Part shown: in pieces, positions 56,715-64,000 of the stretch
Position numbering within the stretch: the first letter of the stretch is position 1
Layout: every line of letters starts with the position of its first letter
Assembly (NCBI GenBank): GCA_027422505.1
Contig: JAPQWV010001113.1
Location: forward strand, 1-64,000
Direction of reading: 5' to 3'
Source of the DNA: Craterostigma plantagineum
Taxonomy: Eukaryota; Streptophyta; Magnoliopsida; Lamiales; Linderniaceae
DNA: 64,000 nucleotides
Program-made: the position numbers and the translations under genes
The notes under the pieces: model-generated
What the model saw: only the letters and a program-made list of their open reading frames with translations
Told to the model about the DNA's origin: nothing
Database searches by the model: none

Positions 56715-59025
56715 TGTAGCACCCGGTCCTCGTGAATAGTAGGGCCAATAAATTTGCGTGAATGTTAATTAAATTATGTGCCTCTCATGCGTTAATTCCG
56801 TGCTAATGTGACTTATGTGAGATTTCGCATGGTAAATTATGTGCGTAATTTCATGCATAGGCGACTTAGCGAATTTGGTGCAACTAATTTGCACCAAATG
56901 ACCCCAATATATTCAGAGGTTTTCGAAAATTAGGCAAAGCAGGAATTGGACCATGATTTTAGAAAAATGGGCTAAGAAATAAATTAGAATGTTTGAAGTG
57001 AAACCTTAGAGACAATATTCCTCGAATTAAGGGGACTCACGTCACTCACTCATACCTTGTGTAAAATATCTAAAACCTTTCAATCTCTAAGAGCTCTTTT
57101 TTTAAGAAACAATCGTCAAGCAAGAGAGAGAGAAGGGAACGAAACATTTTTAGGAAAACTCTTGGAGATCTTAAAGAAGGAACTCAAAACGAATCGAAGA
57201 AGGTATGCAACCTTTCTAGAAGTTCCTACGCTTTTAACGTACGATTTAAAATTCTAGGTGTTAATAAATCACGTTTACGGTAGTAACCCACGAAGGCCTA
57301 ACATTAAGTCTTTGAAAAAAATTGGTTAAATCAGTTCTTAGGGATTTGAAGTTCTTCAAGTCTTTATTGTGTTCTTGAGAAAAATAGTTCATTTTTGATC
57401 CATACAGTTAGTATTTCGCTAATTAGAAAGTGTTTTAGCATAGTTGAATTCGTGAAATAAGAACTTCACGAACTCGGGATCACGAAGTATAAAGTTCGCG
57501 AAATAGAGAATGGTTCGCGAACTCGTTCCGTGAATTAGATAGTTGGCGAACCGAAGCTTGACAGGCTTGGAATTTCGCGAACTCAACAAGTTGGCGAATT
57601 CATCAACTTCGCGAATTGAAGATCGGCCACTTTGCGAATTAGAGTATTTTTGCGAACTGAGGGAGAGCCGTGATTTGATGATTGGCGAACCCGAGAGAGT
57701 TTGCGAACCCGAGTTCGCGAATCTCGTGTATCTCGGGTTCTAGGGTTTTACGGATTGTGCTCATTTGGCGAATCCATTCCGCGAACCCAAAGTGGAGAAT
57801 TGCGAACTCGGTTAGCGACTTGGTATTTTACGAATCCATGCAAGAATGGCGAACCCTAAGTAGGTAGGGACGTTTTGCGAACTCACCACTTCGCGGGCTG
57901 AAGCCACTTCGCGAATCAAGCAACTTGGCGAACTGAAGATCGCGAATTAAAGGAAATTGGCAAGGTCGTTTCGCGAATTCAGAGAAGTTGGCGAACTCTT
58001 GCATTTCGCGGGTCGCATCTAGTGGCAAACTCAAGTGTTTTGCGGGCCGAGGGCACTTCGCGAACCATGAAGCCGCAAACCTCATTTGCGAGTCGATATT
58101 CTGCGGGCCCAAAATTTGGCGAACTCGTGCTTTTGCGGGCCGCGTACGTTTGGCGAATCCCTCGACTTAGACGAACTCAATGAAGATTTGCAAATACATG
58201 GCATTTTTGCGGGCCCCATTTGACGAACCCACACAAGCCGCAAACCCTAAAATTTGGCGAGCCATCTTGCGAACCCGACATATTCGCGAACTTACACACT
58301 TCGCGGATCGAGAAAACCTTGCGAATTCCTTCAGGAACTTAGAGACAATTCGCGAACCACACTTAACCAATTTTAGCTAGATTTCATGGATCTAACACTT
58401 CACGAATCATTAAAAGTGATAACAACTTACTCCGCGAATTGAGAGACCCAACTAGACACTTCACGAATTAAATTCCACGCACTATAACAACTTTAAGAAT
58501 TTTGGGATTTCACAAATTCACGAGTAACGAACTCTTCCTATATTCTATTACTTAGCCAATTTAATTAATTAAGTAGCTTACTTATATGGATATTTTATTC
58601 CTAATGTTTGGACTTAGGAAATCTGCCGGACAGTAGCTATTGTCGACGGACGACAGGTATGTAGAAATCCAACTACAACACATAACTTGCGTGTTATATG
58701 TTTTGTGTGACTATGTGCCTACGTGATTTCATGATTACGTGGACTCATCGTAACGCATTTGTGATTAGCATAAATTGCATTTACTCGCATACGCATATTC
58801 ATGTGCACGCACGAACTCATGGGGAAGGGTCGTGGGATCGAGTGTGCATGATGATATGTCGCTTGTATGCGACGAGGACTTGCCGATATGGGCAAGTGCG
58901 TCGACTCACAGTTGAGTCAGGGGCTGTCTCCTATGCTACCAGGGCGGCGTTTAGCGTCCTCGTACTATTATTGTAGATGTATATATACGATATCCTGCGG
59001 ATAGGATTTGGGCATGGCCCGTGGC
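56715..59025 (+). repeat. E3 3' LTR, truncated by E5
   Basis: Starts TGTAGCACCCGGTCC with the terminal TG intact (unlike the 5' copy) and matches the 5' LTR through the GCGAA array (57460-58520) and the donor-like ACAG|GTATGTAG (near 58657). At 59025, after CCCGTGGC, it is replaced by the E5 LTR. The 5' copy continues GGTAAGGTGCGACC at this point. No protein gene. Confidence 0.9.
57460..58520 (+). repeat. E3 3' LTR motif array: TTCGCGAAC / TTGGCGAAC
   Basis: The uninterrupted version of the E3 array: about 1 kb of irregularly spaced GCGAA words, with TTCGCGAA palindromes and a related TGCGGGCC variant. Compared with the 5' copy the spacing is conserved while several motif copies differ by one base. 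Confidence 0.85.
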
Positions 59026-59789
59026 TGTAGCACCCGGGTTCCCCGTAAGTATTTAGGGCCAATAAATTAGCAAAATGTGACTTCGTGATTTATGTGCATT
59101 AAGGTGAATTATGTGCATAAACGTGATTTACGTGCTCATTAAGTGAAGCTTCGTTTTTACGAAATTGGGTGCAATTAAATGGTGCTAAGTGACCCTTAAT
59201 TTATGTAGCAATTTTCGAAAATAGACTACAATTTTAGTGGGCTAGGATTTTATTGGGCCATGAACCCATTATGATGGGAATTACCAAGTGGGCTAAAAGT
59301 AGAATTAGGCCCAATTCAAGAAATATCAACTTGGGAGACAAATTCCCATGAATTAAGGAAAAACCCACGCCACCATGTCCTAATCCAACAAAATGCAATA
59401 AAATATCTAATGTAAACACTTTAACACCCCATAAACCCACCAAAGCAACTAACGAGAGCAAGAGGGAAAGGAGAAGAAGAAGTCGAGAACTAAAAGTCGA
59501 ACCAAGAAACACTTCAACTAGCTTAAGGATTCGAAGTTGGTAAGTAAAATACCTTCTTTAAGCTTTTAATTTCGTATGGTATGTGTAGTTGAAGGTATTT
59601 AGGTCATTAAAAGAAATTTTTAGGAAGAACACGAGAAAACCCTAAATGTGCCGAGCTTAGGTTAGTTCAAATGATTTCCGTTTGAACAGATATAGAGTTG
59701 GGTAGCTTAGTATGTGATTTAGAACTTATAATTCTGGGTAAAGCTAGCCAAAAATCTGGATTCGCGGGATGAAGAATGAAGTAGATGAT

Positions 59790-60700
59790 AAATGTCGAAA
59801 CAAGCAAGAAGGAATGTCGAATTAAAAATCGAAGTAAATGTCGAGATGCTAGCAAATATCGAAATGGTAGGATGTCGAGTCAACATATCGAGTTTATAGT
59901 GAATGTCGAGTAAAAAGTCGAGGTAAATTCCATATCGACATCTTGTGTTCCAAAATGTCGAGACCTTCTAACTAGATAAAATATCGAATTCAAAGAAATT
60001 GATATACATGTCGAGACAAACGTCTAACCGAATAGAATGTCGAGCTAGAGGGAAAATGTCGAGAACCAACGAAAAATGTCGAGGTCTTCTATCCGGATAA
60101 ATGTCGACATGTTAGATGAGATGTCGACGAAATATATCGAGATTTATCAAAAGTCGAGATGTTTAAAGATAAAGTCGAAACCTTGTGAGAATAAAAATGT
60201 CGAGCTAGATGTCGACATTAAAGTCGAGATCAATGTCGAGTAAAATGTCGAGTCCTTCTACTAGGAAAGAAATGTCGGGTTGAGCACAAAATGTCGAGAG
60301 CTAGTGAGAAGAATATCGAGACTTTCAAAATGTCGAGATGTTGAGAAAATATCGAAAATACTAGTGAAGATGTCGAGCTGAGCAAAAAGTCGAATTAAGA
60401 ATGTCGAGGTTAGATAGTTAAAAATGTCAAGATGCATGATAAAATATCGAATGCTAAATAAGAAGTCGACTTACCCTATCGAGATTTACTCATGACAAAT
60501 GTCGAGATTTATGTTAAATGCGTATCGACATTTCCTGTTTGAAATGTCGAAATAAAATGTCGAATAACATGTCGAGATTTCACACCCATACCGAGATTCG
60601 CTAAATGTCGAGCTTCATCTAATGTCGAGATCTTTCGATAACTTAAATATCAAATTCATGTCGACATTTTCAGTTTCAAAATGTCGAAGCTAGGAAAAGT
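59790..60700 (+). repeat. E5 motif array: AATGTCGAG
   Basis: About 48 copies of ATGTCGA or ATATCGA in about 910 bases, one per about 19 bases, all but a few in the same orientation; palindromic ATGTCGACAT near 60102 and 60660. Same motif and sense as E2 and E4. Confidence 0.85.
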
Positions 60701-60861
60701 ATCGAGATCTTTACACACACTATTAAGGAAAATATTTCGACACTTTTCAAGTACATAGATAACCAATATTTTAGAAAATATACTGACATAATAATTTTAC
60801 AATTTAGGGTCGAAAATTAGGGATTTCGTCGAACCAGTAGCAGTTAACCTACGGACTCCGG

Positions 60862-61708
60862 GTAAGTAGAAATCCAACTACGACACACAACTTATTTACG
60901 TGCCTAAATTGCGTGATTACCTGCCTACGTGGTTTCATGAATTCGTAAATTGATTGAAGTATTTAAATGTGGTAAGTCTATATTGCATATACCTGCATCT
61001 GCATATGCATACTCACGTGCACGCACGAACTCGTGAGGGAGAGTCGTGGGGTTGAGTGTGCGTACTATTATGTCGCTTGTATGCGACGAAGACCCGCCGA
61101 TATAGGCCGGTGTGTCGACTCGTAGTTGAGTCATGGACAACTTCTATGGCACCCTATATGGCGTACGACGCCGATTATTATTGAGGCAGGAGGAGCGACC
61201 CAGGAAGGAGCGACCTAGCTATGCTAGCGTAGGCTAACTGGCGTAGGCAACTGCCCTATTTGCGGAAGGAGCGACCTGGAAGAGCGACCTAGGGGGAATC
61301 CTAGCGTAGGCTACCAGCGTGGGCTACCGTATGACAGAGGGGACGACCTGGGAGGGTGCGACCTAGGGAGACCTAGCGTAGGCTACCCAGCGTGGGTCGC
61401 TGTCACGATCCTATTGAGGACATTTGAGCTCTTAGTGGTGCATAGTAAGTGCGTCGCGGGCCCCGAGTGACATTAGTCTGAGTACATTGATGCGAGTGTT
61501 ATAGGCATCGGCGCGGATTGCCTTTGCGAGTGTTATAGGCATCGGCGCGGATTGCCTTTGCGAGTGTTATAGGCATCGGCGCGGATTGCCTTTGCGAGTG
61601 TTATATGCATCGACGCGGATCGTCGTTGCGGGGGAGTGTCACATGCATACATGCATGATTTCTGCTTACTGAGCCTCGGTGGCTCATTCCTTATGTTGTG
61701 TGTTGTAG
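60862..61708 (+). other. E5 candidate leader intron
   Basis: CTCCGG|GTAAGTAGAAATCCAAC at 60862 and TTCTGCTTACTGAGCCTCGG ... TTGTGTGTTGTAG|GCACC ending at 61708; 847 nt. Same words at the same places as in E3. Confidence 0.55.
61492..61629 (+). repeat. E5 34-bp tandem repeat, 4 copies
   Basis: The unit GCGAGTGTTATAGGCATCGG continued by CGCGGATTGCCTTT starts at 61492, 61526, 61560 and 61594. The first three are identical; the last is degenerate. E3 has diverged relatives near 43736-43830. Confidence 0.9.
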
Positions 61709-62048
61709 GCACCGGCGACCACGGTATGTGATCGTGTTGAAAGACAAGGCCGATCTTTTGGAGCTTCGAGCTGCTTTTGGGGTGGACGCGTGTGTGTGGA
61801 TGACGACCTGTGAGGCCGGGCACATAGGAGCTTTTGCTGTGCCGACACACCTTCGCCGTTGTAGTTAGACCATGTCTGCAACCTAATGTCGACATGCATT
61901 CTTTTGTCTTGTATAGAACGATGTTTCATTCCATAAATGAAAAATGAAAAAAATTGTACGCGTTTTCGGTGCACTTCTTTCTTTACAAACTCGCTAGGCA
62001 CGTAGAATGCGCTAGAATAGGCGGTTAGGAAGTCGGGTCGCGACAGGG

Positions 62049-62060
62049 TGGTATCAGAGC
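62049..62060 (+). other. E5 primer-binding site (tRNA-Met initiator)
   Basis: TGGTATCAGAGC three bases after the LTR. Confidence 0.9.
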
Positions 62061-62118
62061 TTCGGTCACAGGTTCTGTAGACTGTCCACACACACACACC
62101 CAAGAGAGTGGAAGCGGC

Positions 62119-63749
62119 TGATAGAATAATAATTTGCATCTGTAAACATGTTTTATCAGACGTTATTTATCCAAATTTGCTCAAGTATCTTACACTTATG
62201 CAATTATTTATTGATTTACAGATACCCGAGGAAAATAGTTCAGAAATGAATATTTGGACAGATCAATATTGATTTGCAGACTTTGATCCAAAAGAGTGCT
62301 TGAGCAACTACTACATATACAATTATTAAAGCTAAAGGGGCCCTCAATTGTTGGTGAGCGTGTTTTGCATATCATAGTGCATTAGTGCTTTGACAAATAG
62401 GACTTGGACAATAAAGAGAAGAAGACAAGAGCATTTTTTTGTACTGAGCGACATTCAAGCTGACAAGAGAAAACATGTTGGTGCTTTATTGTTATTCTAT
62501 ATGGAGAAAAGAAGACATCGAAGATTCAAACAGACAAAAGCCAACCAAGAAAACATCTTTGCACTGAGAACTTCGAAGATGCAACAGAGAACGGGATTTC
62601 AGCTCCCATGTTTCGAATGTGAAAGGAAAAAAGATCTTCAACATGTTTATGAAAAATTGAAGCTGCTGCCACCTGCGTGGGAAGATAAAACACCTACACA
62701 TACCAAGAAGACTCCTTTAAGGCCATCTATAAAAACAACAAACTGGTAGAGCAAGAAACCACGAAAAAAAACCTCACTACACAGTCCGAATTATTTTGCT
62801 TCAATGTGTTTCTTTGAATCTATAGTTCCGTCTTAATTTCATCTATGTCTTTGTGCTATTTTAATTAATCTTGAATCTTGTTGGGTTTTTGTCTTAAAAA
62901 TATTATTTTACTTGTTTAAGCTTCAAGATCCATCATCACCATTAGCATGAGTTTTTTTTGTGGTATTGTGTGTTGCCGAGAGTGAGAAATCAGAGAGAAA
63001 TTGAGTGGAGAGATCGATATATATATACACATACTTACATACCTGAGAGGGTTCCATAGAGGTCAGCGATAGAGAGCTAAGGGTGATTGAGCTAAGAAAT
63101 TAGTGATGAGAGCAGAGATCGACCGACAGCGAGTGATAGATGATAGTGTTAGAGAAATAGAAATTGAGGAGATAGCATAAACGAGTGGTATTGCTTTCAA
63201 TTTTAAGTACTCTTGTTTCCTTTTTATTGCTGTACTTTTATATATTAAAAGTATCCATAAACATTTATGATCAAAGAGTTTTAAGCTCATCAACGAGGAT
63301 AGCTTAATTATGCTATTGTTGATTCTCGGGCGATAACGCGACTGCCTGATGTGCCTTTTTGAGGAAGACAGCAAGCCGCAGTTCATACGGTTGTAAGTTT
63401 AATTCTGTCAATTTCGATATGTTGTTAGTATTAATTATTTTCAATTGTGTTTTCGTTAATATGTTTAGCAGCTATTATTTTATCATTTTTAGTTTCAATA
63501 TTTTTTTCGTCCAATATTGCGTTAAAAACTCAATCATCAAAACCCCCCTTTAATATTATTATTAATATTATTATTATAAATATTATTATTATTATCAGTA
63601 ATATTATTATTACTATTATTATTATCGATCGAGTTTGAAATTAGAAGTAAATCAACCATTTTCCCTGTGGAGACGATCCCTATTGTCACTATACTAATAT
63701 TTAGTGATTAAGGTGATTAATTTATTTTTGGCCGTTTTCGACGCGACCA
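62119..63749 (+). repeat. Athila/Tat 5' LTR, 1631 bp
   Basis: Starts TGATAGAATAATAATTTGC and ends GACGCGACCA. AT-rich, with an (ATT)n-like tract at 63551-63628. No gene: the open frames in it (for example near 62390-62749) have no recognisable domain. Confidence 0.75.
63551..63628. repeat. ATT/TTA microsatellite-like tract
   Basis: Imperfect repeats of ATT over about 78 bases within the LTR. Confidence 0.85.
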
Positions 63750-63754
63750 AATTT

Positions 63755-63772
63755 TGGCGCCGTTGCCGGGGA
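63755..63772 (+). other. Athila/Tat primer-binding site (tRNA-Asp type)
   Basis: TGGCGCCGTTGCCGGGGA, the primer site known from Athila-type elements and assigned to tRNA-Asp, five bases after the LTR end. Confidence 0.85.
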
Positions 63773-63828
63773 AGGTGGTGTCTACTGATTTACTTCTGTT
63801 TTTAATTCGATTTTCTTTGTTCTAGTTT

Positions 63829-64000
63829 ATGCCCCGATCTTCTCGAACAGGTATATTAATATTCGATCCAGAAATCGAGAGGACCGCAAGGGCGAATCGA
63901 AAGGCAAAAAGACAAAAAGATTCGACTATATCAATTTCTAGCACGGAATCCGAACATGAATTCTCAACAAGCGACATGGAGGAAACCGAACAGCAGCAAC
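63829..64000 (+). CDS. Athila/Tat gag, N-terminal fragment
   Basis: The ATG at 63829 opens MPRSSRTGILIFDPEIERTA, then RANRKAKRQKDSTISISSTE and an acidic stretch, open to the window edge (57 residues). The FDPEIERTAR word is typical of gag N-termini in the Athila/Tat group. No stop is seen, so this end may be intact. This start is the first ATG after the primer site and precedes the conserved word. Confidence 0.75.
   Translation, partial: MPRSSRTGILIFDPEIERTARANRKAKRQKDSTISISSTESEHEFSTSDMEETEQQQ

Larger units (their letters stand above)
30221..59025 (+). mobile_element. E3: old chromovirus relative of E2, heavily interrupted
   Basis: Element order: 5' LTR (30221-31746 plus 42667-44243), primer site (44247-44258), leader (to 44378, resumed at 52199), gag-pol (52220-56679), polypurine tract, 3' LTR (56715-59025, cut by E5). 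Without the E4 and E6 inserts it would have a 3.1 kb LTR and a coding region like that of E2. The first base pair of the 5' LTR is mutated (TA for TG). The two LTRs and the coding region carry many differences and stops, so it is clearly older than E2 and E4. The pentamer before it in the LINE is CAAGC; the mate is not in the window. Confidence 0.9.
59026..62045 (+). repeat. E5 5' LTR, 3020 bp
   Basis: Contains the densest motif array (59790-60700), a donor at 60862, GGAGCGACCTAG-type repeats (about 61190-61375), a 34-bp tandem repeat (61492-61629), an acceptor at 61708 and the 15-mer GGATGACGACCTGTG (61798-61812). No protein gene. Confidence 0.9.
59026..62118 (+). mobile_element. E5: chromovirus 5' LTR and leader, cut by an Athila/Tat element
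   Basis: LTR 59026-62045, primer site 62049-62060, then the leader (CACAGGTTCTGTAGACTGTC, then GAGTGGAAGCGGC) up to 62118, where the next element starts. The LTR start TGTAGCACCCGGGTTCC and end GGGTCGCGACA show it is a sister family of E3. The pentamer before it is GTGGC; the mate is outside the window. The remainder of E5 should lie to the right. Confidence 0.85.
62119..64000 (+). mobile_element. Athila/Tat-type gypsy element, 5' end (partial)
   Basis: A 1.63 kb LTR (62119-63749), primer site TGGCGCCGTTGCCGGGGA, leader and gag start, running out of the window. The segment CCCTGTGGAGACGATCCCTA before the LTR end and the primer site are hallmarks of non-chromovirus plant gypsy elements. The pentamer before it is GCGGC; the mate is outside. 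Confidence 0.85.

Noticed and set aside
59790..60700. CRISPR array
   Set aside because: Repeats are only about 7-9 bases, spacing is irregular, and they lie inside a plant LTR with TG...CA ends and a primer site.
62390..62749. 119-codon plus-strand open frame in the Athila/Tat LTR
   Set aside because: No recognisable domain; it lies within an LTR upstream of the primer site.

Overview
This window looks like intergenic DNA of a flowering plant, probably a eudicot. It consists almost entirely of nested transposable elements; I found no host protein gene, tRNA gene or rRNA gene. The evidence is plant-type Ty3/gypsy chromoviruses with C-terminal chromodomains and 2.8-3.1 kb LTRs, Ty1/copia remnants, an L1-type LINE, an Athila/Tat-type element, initiator-tRNA-Met primer sites and several exact 5-bp target-site duplications (TSDs). 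I cannot name the species.

Layout. (1) 1-3368: 5' end of a minus-strand gypsy element (E1: gag start, primer site, whole 2.93 kb LTR), inserted in the 5' LTR of an old plus-strand copia element (C1). (2) C1 runs in pieces from 3369 to 19908. It is broken by a small DNA transposon (5557-6668) and by a young, nearly intact minus-strand chromovirus (E2, 6785-17218, TSD CTTTG). (3) 19909-25600: a minus-strand copia-type remnant (C2) with a 292-bp LTR, an accessory ORF and the last residues of pol. (4) 25601-30220: a minus-strand L1-type LINE cut in its ORF1 by gypsy element E3. (5) E3 (plus strand) occupies 30221-59025. Its 5' LTR is split by a young chromovirus E4 (31747-42661, TSD CACAC). Its leader is split by E6 (44379-52193, TSD TAGGA), a probable solo LTR that itself holds a GC-rich gag-protease fragment (E8), in turn split by a solo LTR of the E4 family (E7, 45236-48362, TSD AGTTT). 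(6) 59026-62118: 5' LTR and primer site of another chromovirus (E5) that cuts the E3 3' LTR. (7) 62119-64000: 5' LTR, tRNA-Asp-type primer site and gag start of an Athila/Tat-type element.

The relative order of insertion follows from nesting: LINE, then E3, then E6, E8 and E7; separately E3, then E5, then Athila; and C1, then E1, the DNA transposon, E2 and C2. E2 and E4 are young: their two LTRs differ at only about 17 and 12 sites by eye. E2 has one frameshift in integrase; E4 has one frameshift in gag and an altered protease motif. E3 and C1 carry many stops and frameshifts.

The most interesting pattern is a modular LTR layout shared by the chromoviruses E1-E6. Each LTR carries (a) a dense array of a short motif, usually CpG-containing and often palindromic, whose sequence differs between families; (b) a consensus splice donor followed, in most copies, by a conserved CAACTAC-like segment; (c) a block of short tandem repeats whose sequence also differs between families; (d) a branch-point/acceptor-like segment ending TTGTAG; and (e) in four families, the exact 15-mer GGATGACGACCTGTG. 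I infer a spliced leader inside the LTR and an exchangeable motif array. Neither is proven here, and I know of no standard description of this combination.
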